From NCBI GenBank assembly GCA_030695725.1, contig JAUYPN010000025.1, forward strand, positions 1-25,791: 25,791 nt of DNA, given 5' to 3'. Positions 1-6,647 of the stretch are shown one piece after another (the stretch's first letter is position 1; every line of letters starts with the position of its first letter). The stretch is from Candidatus Omnitrophota bacterium. Lineage in GTDB: Bacteria > Omnitrophota > Gorgyraeia > 2-01-FULL-45-10. A program made the translations under genes and the position numbers. The notes beneath the pieces are model-generated. The model did no database searches. It was not told the DNA's origin and saw only the letters and a program-made list of their open reading frames with translations.

Positions 1-79
1 TGATCGTCTTGTTCATCTTGTTACTCTTGACGACCCCTATCCTCTCCTTGCGGCTGTTTCTCTCATTACTTTTTTGCAT
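1..79 (-). CDS. rpsQ: 30S ribosomal protein S17 (partial, 3' end beyond window)
   Basis: Only the first 26 codons are inside the window. S17 is a primary 16S rRNA-binding protein of the 30S subunit. The visible N-terminus reads MQKSNERNSRKERIGVVKSN followed by KMNKTI, which is the typical S17 opening (RKxRIGVVxSxKMxKTI). I choose the ATG at 79 because the ATG at 66 is in a frame that stops after nine codons. This start overlaps the end of rpmC by 14 bp, so translation is probably coupled. It is in the usual place after rpmC in the S10 operon. The rest of the protein runs off the left edge. Confidence 0.88.
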   Translation of the reverse strand, partial: MQKSNERNSRKERIGVVKSNKMNKTI

Positions 80-266
80 TCATCTTCTCCCGTATAATGG
101 TCTCGCAGCGCGCGATGTCCCTTCGGACATCGTTTATCTTATGAGGCTTCTCTACTCTGCCGGCCTCGGCTTCGCTCCTCAAACCGTAGAGCTCCTTCTT
201 AAGAGCGTCTTCCTTTATCCTTATCTCTTCCACTGTCATATTTCTTAGTTCATTAGACTTTATCAT
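66..266 (-). CDS. rpmC: 50S ribosomal protein L29
   Basis: A 66-residue protein matching the short all-helical L29 family, which sits near the peptide exit tunnel of the 50S subunit and forms part of the docking site for trigger factor and SRP. The family pattern is visible: MKxxELR-like opening (MIKSNELRNMTVEEI), a central LKKELYGLR helix, and a C-terminal VRRDIARCETIIREK helix. It lies between rplP and rpsQ in normal S10-operon order. A 38-bp spacer upstream (267-304) is filled largely by a degenerate heptamer repeat, which is unusual for this operon. Confidence 0.95.
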   Translation of the reverse strand: MIKSNELRNMTVEEIRIKEDALKKELYGLRSEAEAGRVEKPHKINDVRRDIARCETIIREKMNAKK

Positions 267-270
267 TTTA

Positions 271-305
271 ACTCCCTACTCCCAACTCTCAACTCCAAAC
301 TCTTT
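271..305. repeat. Degenerate heptanucleotide tandem repeat, 5 units
   Basis: Five consecutive 7-bp units all begin ACTC: ACTCCCT, ACTCCCA, ACTCTCA, ACTCCAA, ACTCTTT. They fill the spacer between rplP and rpmC and abut the rplP stop codon. Similar heptamer arrays are at 3094-3121 and, in frame, inside recG at 15394-15428. Confidence 0.85.
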
Positions 306-721
306 TAACCGTGCGTCCTTGTTATGAATTTTGTCCTTACGGGGATCTTGAACGCGGCTACTCTCATCGATGCCTTCGCCAGCTCCAACGGAACGCCATC
401 CATCTCGAACAATATCTTGCCTCTCTTTATTATGGCGACCCAATGACTGGGATCGCCCTTTCCTTTGCCCATTCTCGTTTCAGCGGGCTTCTTTGTCACC
501 GGATGGTCGGGAAATACCCTGATCCATACCTTGCCCCCGCCTTTTAAATGGCGAGCTAAAGTTACCCTGGCGGACTCTATCTGCCTGTCGGTCATCCAGC
601 AGTTCCCCAAAGCCTTCAACCCGAACTCGCCGAACGCCATCGTAGACCCCCTGTAAGAGGCTCCGCGATTCTTACCGCGCTGCGCTTTTCTGAACTTTAC
701 CCTTTTCGGCATCAACGCCAT
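305..721 (-). CDS. rplP: 50S ribosomal protein L16
   Basis: 138 residues, the usual L16 length. L16 contacts 23S rRNA near the A-site tRNA elbow and is needed for late 50S assembly. Family hallmarks are visible: MPKRVKFRKAQRG near the N-terminus, the GSTMAFGEFGLKAL stretch, and the ESARVTLARHLKGGGKVWIR region, with a basic C-terminus ending TRTHG. The start at 721 is preferred over the internal ATG at 712 because AGAGG at 731-735 is nine bases upstream of 721. It lies 14 bp after rpsC in standard operon order. Confidence 0.96.
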   Translation of the reverse strand: MALMPKRVKFRKAQRGKNRGASYRGSTMAFGEFGLKALGNCWMTDRQIESARVTLARHLKGGGKVWIRVFPDHPVTKKPAETRMGKGKGDPSHWVAIIKRGKILFEMDGVPLELAKASMRVAAFKIPVRTKFITRTHG

Positions 722-735
722 TTTAATTTACCTCT

Positions 736-1413
736 TTAAATTGCTTTGAACTGCTTTTTATCTTCCGACTCTTCCTCTTTCTTATCCAATATCCTGTCGC
801 CCTTATATATCCACGTCTTTATCCCGATAAGGCCGTATTTGGTCAGAGCCTCGGTGAATCCGTAATCTATCTCCGCCCTGAGAGTCTGCGCGGGGATCGA
901 TCCGACGCGATAGCTCTCGCGCCGCGCTATCTCTGAACCGCCCAGCCGGCCGCCGCAAATGATCTTGACGCCCTTTGCCCCGGAATCGAGCGCGTTCTGG
1001 ACCGCTTTCTTCATCGCTCTGCGGTGAGGGATACGCTTCTCAAGCTGCATCGCTATATTCTCAGCCACAAGCTGCGCGTCCGTATTGGGGCTCTTTATCT
1101 CTTTTATATCTATGATGACGTCTTTTCCGGCTATCGCCTGCACTTCCTCTTTCAGTTTTTCGATCTCGGCGCCGCGGCGGCCTATTATGATACCCGGCCT
1201 TGCCGTAAATATCAGCACCCGTATCTTCTCACTGGCCCTTTCGATCTCTATCTTCGAAACTGCCGCCGACGCGAGGGCTTTCTTTATATGCTTCTTTATC
1301 TTTATATCTTCGAGCAACAGTTTCGGAAAATCATATCTGTTGGCATACCATCTGGACTTCCAATCATATATGTATCCGACTCTGAATCCGTAAGGGTGTA
1401 CTTTTTGACCCAT
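736..1413 (-). CDS. rpsC: 30S ribosomal protein S3
   Basis: 225 residues. S3 lines the mRNA entry channel of the 30S subunit and contributes to ribosomal helicase activity. It begins MGQKVHPYGFRVG, the canonical S3 start, followed by the KH domain with the GRRGAEIEKL loop at about residues 78-87, and a C-terminal domain with GVKIICGGRLGGSEIAR. An acidic/basic tail (KKEEESEDKK) extends the end. A Shine-Dalgarno-like AGAGGA precedes the ATG. Unlike most S10 operons, a 75-bp spacer holding a nested palindrome separates it from rplV. Confidence 0.97.
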   Translation of the reverse strand: MGQKVHPYGFRVGYIYDWKSRWYANRYDFPKLLLEDIKIKKHIKKALASAAVSKIEIERASEKIRVLIFTARPGIIIGRRGAEIEKLKEEVQAIAGKDVIIDIKEIKSPNTDAQLVAENIAMQLEKRIPHRRAMKKAVQNALDSGAKGVKIICGGRLGGSEIARRESYRVGSIPAQTLRAEIDYGFTEALTKYGLIGIKTWIYKGDRILDKKEEESEDKKQFKAI

Positions 1414-1427
1414 TTTTATTCCTCTTT

Positions 1428-1489
1428 ATCCTTCGGCAGGCTCAGGATTACCCCGAGCAAGGCCGCCAAAGGCGGCCGCGCCGAGGGGT
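1428..1489. repeat. Chained palindromic element between rplV and rpsC
   Basis: Two copies of the core family described in the findings lie end to end. The first core (1432-1444, reverse orientation TGAGCCTGCCGAA) is flanked by ATCC and GGAT. The second starts ACCCC-GAGC-AA and ends GCG-CCGA-GGGGT, and holds an inner perfect hairpin, GGCCGCC (1461-1467), AAA, GGCGGCC (1471-1477). The right arm runs directly into the rplV stop codon at 1489-1491. In the transcript this would be a very stable hairpin within the ribosomal operon. Confidence 0.9.
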
Positions 1490-1968
1490 TATTTCTTAGC
1501 CGCAATTTTTGCTTTTGGCTTTTTAGTTATACTTGTGCTCTTGTGCTCTTGTGCTCTTGTGTTCTTATCCGTATCCTTACTCTTCTTAATAGCGTCCTTG
1601 GCCTTGCCCTCGACGGATACGGGAACTTCCGTCTTTATCACATCGAGCTCTACCGTCAAATGGCTCGTATGTTTGTGTATCATGCTCGCCCTACCCATGG
1701 ACGCGGCCCTGAACCTCTTGAGCATCGGGCCGGGATCCGCTACCATTTTCGATATATACAGCGTGGAGGTATCTATACCCTGATTCTTGACTTTCGCGTT
1801 AGCGATGGCCGACTTCAACAAGTCTATGCCGTAACCCGACGCTTTCTTTTTAACCGCTCCGAGTATGGCTATAGCCTCTTCGGCCCGCTTTCCCTTAACG
1901 AGGGGTATTATCAGCCTGAACTTCCTGGGTGACAGCCTCGTATACCTTAATATAGCTTTCGATACCAT
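1489..1968 (-). CDS. rplV: 50S ribosomal protein L22 with C-terminal extension
   Basis: L22 binds all domains of 23S rRNA and its beta-hairpin lines the exit tunnel, the classic site of macrolide-resistance mutations. Residues 1-112 show the family pattern: RYTRLSPRKFRLI at the start, ILxxxxKKA, and the hairpin region ending ASMGRASMIHKHTSHLTVEL. At 159 residues it is about 45 longer than a typical L22 of about 110. The extra tail is lysine- and alanine-rich and low in complexity, and residues 136-146 (NTRAQEHKSTS) are encoded by an octamer tandem repeat at 1533-1564. The tail is probably disordered. It starts 5 bp after the rpsS stop. Confidence 0.95.
   Translation of the reverse strand: MVSKAILRYTRLSPRKFRLIIPLVKGKRAEEAIAILGAVKKKASGYGIDLLKSAIANAKVKNQGIDTSTLYISKMVADPGPMLKRFRAASMGRASMIHKHTSHLTVELDVIKTEVPVSVEGKAKDAIKKSKDTDKNTRAQEHKSTSITKKPKAKIAAKK
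1533..1564. repeat. Octamer tandem repeat (4 units) inside rplV
   Basis: Three perfect copies of TTGTGCTC (1533-1540, 1541-1548, 1549-1556) and one copy with a single change (TTGTGTTC, 1557-1564). Three 8-bp units make 24 bp, so the reading frame returns every 8 residues. The repeat encodes part of the L22 tail. Copy-number slippage would cause frameshifts in the dispensable tail only. Confidence 0.92.
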
Positions 1969-1973
1969 GATTT

Positions 1974-2258
1974 TTAAGTTAACTCCCTTGATACTTCGGT
2001 TGCGGCGCCGTGCCGTTTAAAGGTCCTGGTGGGCGAAAATTCGCCGACCTTGTGTCCGACCATATTCTCCGTCACATAGACCGGAATGAATTTTTTGCCG
2101 TTATATACCGACAATGTCACGCCTACGAATTCCGGCGTTATTATCGATCTTCTCGCCCATGTCTTTATGGGCTTCTTATCTCCCGCCATCGTGGACTTCT
2201 GCACCTTCATCAGAAGCTTCTCATCTACAAAAGGGCCTTTTTTTGTGGATCTTGACAT
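1974..2258 (-). CDS. rpsS: 30S ribosomal protein S19
   Basis: 94 residues, normal for S19, a 30S head protein that binds 16S rRNA with S13 and contacts the 50S in bridge B1a. Key family strings are present: MSRSTKKGPFVDEKLL at the start, KTWARRSIITPEFVG in the middle, and MVGHKVGEFSPTRTFKRHG near the end. Its ATG overlaps the rplB stop as TAATG, so translation is likely coupled to L2. Order rplB-rpsS-rplV is standard. Confidence 0.97.
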   Translation of the reverse strand: MSRSTKKGPFVDEKLLMKVQKSTMAGDKKPIKTWARRSIITPEFVGVTLSVYNGKKFIPVYVTENMVGHKVGEFSPTRTFKRHGAATEVSRELT

Positions 2259-3079
2259 TACTTTCTCCTCTTCACAATATACTTATTGGAATGTTTCTTG
2301 TGGTGGCGCGTCTTTAATCCCTTGGCATACTGGCCCCACGGGCTTCTGGGCTGTCCGCCCGACGCCTTACCTTCACCGCCGCCCATCGGATGGTCATGCG
2401 GGTTCTTAGCTACTCCCCTCGAATACGGGCGCTTGCCCATCCATCTCGAACGTCCCGCCTTGCCTATGGATATCGCCTCATGGTCGATGTTCCCGACCTG
2501 CCCGATAGTGGCGTAGCAATCCGTTCCTATCAATCTTATCTCGCCTGATGGAAGTTTTACGTGCGCATAATCGCCCTCTTTGGCCATTATCACGCATGAA
2601 TTACCTGCCGAACGCGCGATCCTTGCTCCGGATCCTTTCTTGAACTCCACATTATGTATCGGAATACCCGGCGGGATCGTCTCCAGCGGCGCGGCATTGC
2701 CCACTTTTATCTCCGCCGCCTTACCCGAAACGACCTCATCGTTAACATTAAGCCCAACGGGCGCCACAATGTACCTCTTCTCGCCGTCGTTATACTGTAA
2801 AAGAGCGAGCCTCGCGGATCTATTTGGGTCATATTCTATCGCGGCCACTTTCGCCGGTATATCCAGCTTATCGCGCTTGAAATCTATGATCCTGATCATT
2901 CTCTTGTGGCCGCCGCCTCTATGCCTGGAAGTTATTCTGCCGTACGAATTTCTGCCGCCCGATTTTCTCAATGGCAGGAGCAGGCTCTTCTCGGGAGTGC
3001 TCTTCGTGATCTCGCTGAAATCCGAAAGCGACTTCCATCTTGATCCGGGTGTTGTTGGTTTATATTTTTTTATTCCCAT
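2258..3079 (-). CDS. rplB: 50S ribosomal protein L2
   Basis: 273 residues, the standard length. L2 is required for subunit association and sits close to the peptidyl transferase centre. It shows MGIKKYKPTTPGSR at the N-terminus, GRITSRHRGGGHKR at about residues 48-61, the SH3-like translation domain, and the conserved C-terminal HPMGGGEGKASGG loop including the functionally important His, then KTRHHKKHSNKYIVKRR. It lies between rplW and rpsS. The 66-bp upstream spacer carries a heptamer repeat and a perfect 18-bp palindrome. Confidence 0.98.
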   Translation of the reverse strand: MGIKKYKPTTPGSRWKSLSDFSEITKSTPEKSLLLPLRKSGGRNSYGRITSRHRGGGHKRMIRIIDFKRDKLDIPAKVAAIEYDPNRSARLALLQYNDGEKRYIVAPVGLNVNDEVVSGKAAEIKVGNAAPLETIPPGIPIHNVEFKKGSGARIARSAGNSCVIMAKEGDYAHVKLPSGEIRLIGTDCYATIGQVGNIDHEAISIGKAGRSRWMGKRPYSRGVAKNPHDHPMGGGEGKASGGQPRSPWGQYAKGLKTRHHKKHSNKYIVKRRK

Positions 3080-3093
3080 TTTTTCTTTCTTTA

Positions 3094-3121
3094 ACTATCG
3101 ACTGTCAACCATTAACCATCT
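3094..3121. repeat. Degenerate heptanucleotide repeat in the rplW-rplB spacer
   Basis: Four 7-bp units in register: ACTATCG, ACTGTCA, ACCATTA, ACCATCT. They share an A-C/T-rich phase with the array at 271-305. The sequence lies between rplW and rplB in a position that is usually a few bases long. Confidence 0.65.
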
Positions 3122-3139
3122 CTGCCTGCCGGCAGGCAG
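3122..3139. repeat. Perfect 18-bp palindrome
   Basis: CTGCCTGCCGGCAGGCAG is fully self-complementary with no loop, centred between 3130 and 3131. It directly follows the heptamer array. It may be a fragment of the dispersed palindrome family (the string CCTGCCG also occurs in its cores), or an independent element. No T-tract follows on either strand, so it does not look like an intrinsic terminator. Confidence 0.85.
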
Positions 3140-3145
3140 GGACCA

Positions 3146-3424
3146 TTATACTACGTCTATCTTATTTCCTTTTTTTAAGGTGACTACCGCCTTCTTCCAT
3201 CCGGAAGTCATGCCCACAGTGTAACGGACCCTTTTGGGTTTGCCTTTGACATTGATCGTGTTCACTTTATCGACCTTTACCTTATATATGTTCTCTACGG
3301 CATCGCGTATCTCGACTTTATTGGCCTTGGTGTCTACCCAAAAGAGATATTTATTGAAGGGCATCATATCGGCGCCTTTCTCGGTCCTCAGCAGCCCTTT
3401 TACTATGTCGTGCGAATTCTTCAT
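3146..3424 (-). CDS. rplW: 50S ribosomal protein L23
   Basis: 92 residues. L23 sits at the exit of the peptide tunnel and is a docking point for trigger factor and SRP. Visible family features are the early LLRTEKG (TEK motif), the FxVDxxANKVEIRDAVEN-like region, here FWVDTKANKVEIRDAVENIY, and the KVDKVNTINVKGKPKR loop. The C-terminus is GMTSGWKKAVVTLKKG. The gene lies one base after rplD and 66 bp before rplB, consistent with the S10 operon. Confidence 0.96.
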   Translation of the reverse strand: MKNSHDIVKGLLRTEKGADMMPFNKYLFWVDTKANKVEIRDAVENIYKVKVDKVNTINVKGKPKRVRYTVGMTSGWKKAVVTLKKGNKIDVV

Positions 3425-3425
3425 A

Positions 3426-4118
3426 TTAATCCTTAAGCCTTTCGGGCATCTTCTCCAAAGCGGCCTTCGACATTATGACTGTGTCGCATACCATGACGTC
3501 CTTGGTATTGAAGTCTCTGTAATTTTTGATCGTCACATTCTTTATGTTCCTGGAGACCCTCTTGATCTTCTCATCTACTGCCTCAAGCACGAAGAGGCTC
3601 TTACCCTCCAATTTCAGCGCATCGACTATCGCCTGAAAATGTTTGGTCTTTAATTCGGGCAGGTCGATGGAGTCTATTCCTATCCATTTATCCTCTACGG
3701 ACTTCGAATTCAGGCTTGATACAAGGGCCAGCTTCTTCACCTTCTTAGGTATATCATAATGGAAATCCCTCGGATGCGGCCCGAAGACTATACCGCCGTG
3801 CCTCCAGAGAGGTGAACGGGTGGAACCCGCCCGGGCTCTTCCTGTCCCCTTCTGCCTAAACGGCTTTTTACCGCCGCCCGAAACATCGCCCCTGGTCTTC
3901 GTGGAAGCCGTGCCCCGGCGCTGGTTGGCATTGTACATCATAAGGAACTGATATATGACGCCCTTGTTTACAACGCCCGTAAAGAGCTCCTTGTCGAGCT
4001 CGAACTTTCCCACTTCCTTGCCTTTGGAATTATACATCGGCAGAGTGCCTGTGGCCTTCTTCTGGACCTTCTTTGCCGCGTTCTTTACTGCCGTATTTTT
4101 TTCTTTCTTCGTAGTCAT
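3426..4118 (-). CDS. rplD: 50S ribosomal protein L4
   Basis: 230 residues. L4 binds 23S rRNA with an internal loop reaching the exit tunnel, and in enterobacteria also represses its own operon. The basic loop and its flanks are clear: NQRRGTASTKTRGDVSGGGKKPFRQKGTGRARAGS and then SPLWRHGGIVFGP. About 25 lysine-rich residues precede the normal opening (LPMYNSKGKEVGKFELD), making the N-terminus longer than usual. The ATG lies 10 bp after rplC. Autoregulation through the leader, as in E. coli, cannot be judged here. Confidence 0.96.
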   Translation of the reverse strand: MTTKKEKNTAVKNAAKKVQKKATGTLPMYNSKGKEVGKFELDKELFTGVVNKGVIYQFLMMYNANQRRGTASTKTRGDVSGGGKKPFRQKGTGRARAGSTRSPLWRHGGIVFGPHPRDFHYDIPKKVKKLALVSSLNSKSVEDKWIGIDSIDLPELKTKHFQAIVDALKLEGKSLFVLEAVDEKIKRVSRNIKNVTIKNYRDFNTKDVMVCDTVIMSKAALEKMPERLKD

Positions 4119-4128
4119 ATTATTATCT

Positions 4129-4842
4129 TTATTTTTTAGGTGCCGCGGCCTTGGCAGGTCCTTTGGCGCCCTTTTTCTGCGTCTGCACGACCACTTTATG
4201 TTTAATGTAGCCCTTCGGCATCTTTCTCGCTTCTTTCAGAATCACGAAACCATTCTTGTGCCCGGGCACGGCACCCTTGATGACGATAAGATTATTCTCT
4301 TTGTCGACTTTCATCACTTCTAAGTTTTGCGTAGTGATCCTTGCGGCGCCCATATGACCGGGCATATGATGCCCTTTGGTCACCCTTCCGAGGCGCGCTC
4401 CCGACTGTATCGAACCGATCGCGCGGTGGAACATCGAGCCATGCCCTCCGGGGCCGCCCTTCCAGTTCCACCTCTTCATACCGCCCTGGAACCCTTTGCC
4501 TATCGAAGTGCCTATCGCATCGACAAAATCGCCTTTAGCGAAAAGGTCCGCTTCTATTTTCTGACCGATCTTATAACTCGACACGTCACCGATCCTGATC
4601 TCCTTTACAAATCTCAAACTATTCACGCCGGCTTTCTTGAAACGCGCGGCGTCCACTTTTTTGACGAGCCTCGTCTTTTTCTCATCGAAACCCATCTGTA
4701 TCGCGCTGTAGCCGTCCGTCTCTTTGGTCTTGATCTGAACAATATAGCATGGGCCGGCCTCGATCATAGTCACCGGCACTACCCTGCCGTTCTCGTCGAA
4801 AAGATGGGTCATACCTATCTTCTTGCCTAATATTCCTGTCAT
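4129..4842 (-). CDS. rplC: 50S ribosomal protein L3
   Basis: 237 residues against roughly 205-215 typical. L3 starts 50S assembly and reaches the peptidyl transferase centre with its long loop. Typical strings are GILGKKIGMTHLFDENG at the N-terminus, GKGFQGGMKRWNWKGGPGGHGS, and GRVTKGHHMPGHMG, the loop containing the methylatable Gln region in other bacteria. The excess length is a Lys/Ala/Pro-rich tail (KKGAKGPAKAAAPKK), probably disordered and rRNA-binding. It starts one base after rpsJ ends. Confidence 0.96.
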   Translation of the reverse strand: MTGILGKKIGMTHLFDENGRVVPVTMIEAGPCYIVQIKTKETDGYSAIQMGFDEKKTRLVKKVDAARFKKAGVNSLRFVKEIRIGDVSSYKIGQKIEADLFAKGDFVDAIGTSIGKGFQGGMKRWNWKGGPGGHGSMFHRAIGSIQSGARLGRVTKGHHMPGHMGAARITTQNLEVMKVDKENNLIVIKGAVPGHKNGFVILKEARKMPKGYIKHKVVVQTQKKGAKGPAKAAAPKK

Positions 4843-4843
4843 T

Positions 4844-5155
4844 TTATTTTATCTCAACATAAACGCCCGCAGGCAGATCAAGTTTTTTCAGCGCATCAAT
4901 AGTCTTCGAGGTCGGGTTCACTATATCAAGTATCCTCTTATGTGTCTTGATCTGGAACTGCTCTCTGGACTTCTTATCGACATGCGGAGACCGTAGGACC
5001 GTGAATATTTCGCGCCTCGTCGGAAGCGGGATCGGTCCTGCGACCATAGCGCCGGTGCGCTTAGCGGTCTCGACTATCTCTTTTGCAGACAGGTCCAATA
5101 GCCTGTGGTCATAGGCCATCAATTTTATTCTTATCTTCTGTTGTTGTTGTGCCAT
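4844..5155 (-). CDS. rpsJ: 30S ribosomal protein S10
   Basis: 103 residues, the usual length. S10 is a 30S head protein that also acts with NusB in transcription antitermination. The family pattern is plain: QQKIRIKLMAYDHRLLDLSAKEIVETAKRTGA, then GPIPLPTRREIFTVLRSPHVDKKSREQF with the tRNA-proximal loop, and a DALKKLDLPAGVYVEIK end. It is the first gene of the S10 block and begins four bases after tuf ends, so it appears to be cotranscribed with tuf. Confidence 0.98.
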   Translation of the reverse strand: MAQQQQKIRIKLMAYDHRLLDLSAKEIVETAKRTGAMVAGPIPLPTRREIFTVLRSPHVDKKSREQFQIKTHKRILDIVNPTSKTIDALKKLDLPAGVYVEIK

Positions 5156-5159
5156 CGTT

Positions 5160-6356
5160 TTACTCTATTATCTCGGTCACCACTCCCGCGCCCACGGTGT
5201 GCCCGCCTTCGCGTATAGCGAAGCGGAGTTCTTTCTCCATGGCTATAGGGGTGATCAATACCACTTCTACCGCGACGTTATCTCCGGGCATGACCATCTC
5301 GGTGCCTTTTGGCAGAGTGACCACTCCGGTAACGTCGGTTGTCCTAAAATAGAATTGAGGCCTGTATCCGTTGAAGAACGGGGTGTGGCGCCCGCCTTCT
5401 TCTTTTGTCAATATGTAGACCTCGGCTTTGAACTTGGTGTGAGGAGTTATCGAGCCGGGCTTTGCCAATACCTGGCCGCGCTCGACGTCTGTCTTCTCGA
5501 CTCCTCTTAGGAGGACTCCGATGTTGTCTCCGGCCTGTCCTGAATCGAGAAGCTTCCTGAACATCTCGACACCCGTGACGACGCTCTTCTTTGTCGCTTT
5601 TATGCCCACTATCTCTATCTCTTCACCCGTCTTGATCTGGCCTCTCTCCACCCTGCCGGTAGCGACCGTGCCGCGCCCGGTAATCGAGAATACGTCTTCC
5701 ACGGGCATCAGGAACGGCTTATCTATCTCTCTGGTGGGAACGGGGATGAATGTGTCTACGGCGTCTAAAAGTTCGAATATGGGCTTTGTAGCTTCGGCAT
5801 CATCCGGGCTCGTCATGGCCTTTAAGGCGCTGCCTCTGATGATGGGAGTCTTGTCTCCCGGATATTTATACTTGGTCAGGAGCTCTCTGACTTCGAGCTC
5901 GACTAAATCTACCAGTTCTTTATCTTCGACTATGTCGACCTTATTCAGGAACACGACTATCGAAGGGACGTTGACCTGACGGGCCAGGAGGATATGTTCT
6001 CTGGTCTGGGGCATCGGGCCGTCAGCCGCCGATACCACGAGGACCGCTCCGTCCATCTGTGCGGCGCCTGTGATCATGTTCTTGATGAAGTCGGCATGGC
6101 CCGGGCAGTCTATGTGGGCGTAATGCCTCTTGTCGGTCTCGTACTCCACGTGAGCTACCGCGATGGTCAATATCTTGGAGTCGTCTCTCACGGTGCCGCC
6201 CTTGGCGATATCCGCGTATGATTTGGCGGTCGCTTTGCCCTTCTTGGCCAGAGTCGCAAGTATCGCCGCCGTAAGCGTGGTCTTGCCGTGGTCGATGTGG
6301 CCGATCGTTCCTACGTTCACATGAGGCTTATTCCTAACAAACGCTTCCTTTGCCAT
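5160..6356 (-). CDS. tuf: Translation elongation factor Tu
   Basis: 398 residues. EF-Tu carries aminoacyl-tRNA to the ribosomal A site as a GTP complex. All G-motifs are present: GHIDHGKT (P-loop, Ile in place of the more common Val at the third position) near residue 19, the switch I region with GGTVRDDSKI, DCPGHADF, NKVD and SALKA. Domains 2 and 3 follow (GRGTVATGRVERG; FRTTDVTGVV). The ATG is preceded by AAGGGGG four bases upstream. The gene follows tRNA-Thr in the same direction, as in the thrT-tufB unit of E. coli, and precedes rpsJ by 4 bp. fusA is absent next to it. Confidence 0.99.
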   Translation of the reverse strand: MAKEAFVRNKPHVNVGTIGHIDHGKTTLTAAILATLAKKGKATAKSYADIAKGGTVRDDSKILTIAVAHVEYETDKRHYAHIDCPGHADFIKNMITGAAQMDGAVLVVSAADGPMPQTREHILLARQVNVPSIVVFLNKVDIVEDKELVDLVELEVRELLTKYKYPGDKTPIIRGSALKAMTSPDDAEATKPIFELLDAVDTFIPVPTREIDKPFLMPVEDVFSITGRGTVATGRVERGQIKTGEEIEIVGIKATKKSVVTGVEMFRKLLDSGQAGDNIGVLLRGVEKTDVERGQVLAKPGSITPHTKFKAEVYILTKEEGGRHTPFFNGYRPQFYFRTTDVTGVVTLPKGTEMVMPGDNVAVEVVLITPIAMEKELRFAIREGGHTVGAGVVTEIIE

Positions 6357-6415
6357 AAGTCCCCCTTCTTGAAATTTGCGCTACAACTCAGTCACTTAAA
6401 ATTTATAATCGAAAC

Positions 6416-6531
6416 TGGTCCTTCGACGCGGCCTACTATACATAGATTGCCTTGCTCAGGACCATGGTGAGCAAGTAAAAATTTTATTCGTATTATAATC
6501 GCGTAGTAAATTTTTACGCGTCGAACCATGG
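6416..6531. repeat. Chained, expanded palindromic elements between tRNA-Thr and tuf
   Basis: Two expanded copies of the core family. The first has arms TGGTCC (6416-6421) and GGACCA (6459-6464), with inner borders TTCGAC and GCTCA. The second has arms CCATGG (6462-6467) and CCATGG (6526-6531), with inner borders TGAGC-AA and GCG-TCGAA, and carries its own inner inverted repeat GTAAAAATTT (6475-6484) / AAATTTTTAC (6508-6517). The outermost arm overlaps the CCA end of the tRNA gene. This fills most of the 172 bp between tRNA and tuf; 6357-6415 otherwise holds only the tuf ribosome binding site. Confidence 0.85.
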
Positions 6532-6604
6532 AGCCCACGATCAGAATTGAACTGATGACCTCATCCTTACCAAGGAGGCGCTCTACCAACTGAGCTACAT
6601 GGGC
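6529..6604 (-). tRNA. tRNA-Thr (GGT anticodon)
   Basis: A complete 76-nt cloverleaf read on the minus strand. The acceptor is GCCCATG paired with CGTGGGC (one T-G pair), with discriminator T and an encoded CCA at 6531-6529. The D arm is GCTC-AGTTGGTA-GAGC, the T arm ATCAG-TTCAATT-CTGAT. The anticodon loop TTGGTAA gives anticodon GGT, reading ACC and ACT Thr codons. The anticodon stem CCTCC/GGATG contains a C28-U42 mismatch. It lies upstream of tuf in the same transcription unit. Confidence 0.95.
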
Positions 6605-6647
6605 GCTGGTGTGAGAATCACGTCTGATGTTGGGTCAACCTGCTTAC

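Noticed and set aside
271..305. CRISPR-like array
   Set aside because: Units are 7 bp with no spacers; there are no cas genes in the window.
1024..1932. 302-codon open frame on the plus strand opposite rpsC/rplV
   Set aside because: It is the antisense of two clear ribosomal protein genes and its translation has no recognisable pattern. Its length comes from codon bias of the real genes.
6492..6499. TATAAT-like sequences on both strands in the tRNA-tuf spacer
   Set aside because: ATTATAAT is palindromic and no -35 lies at a suitable distance on either strand; it belongs to the interior of a repeat element.
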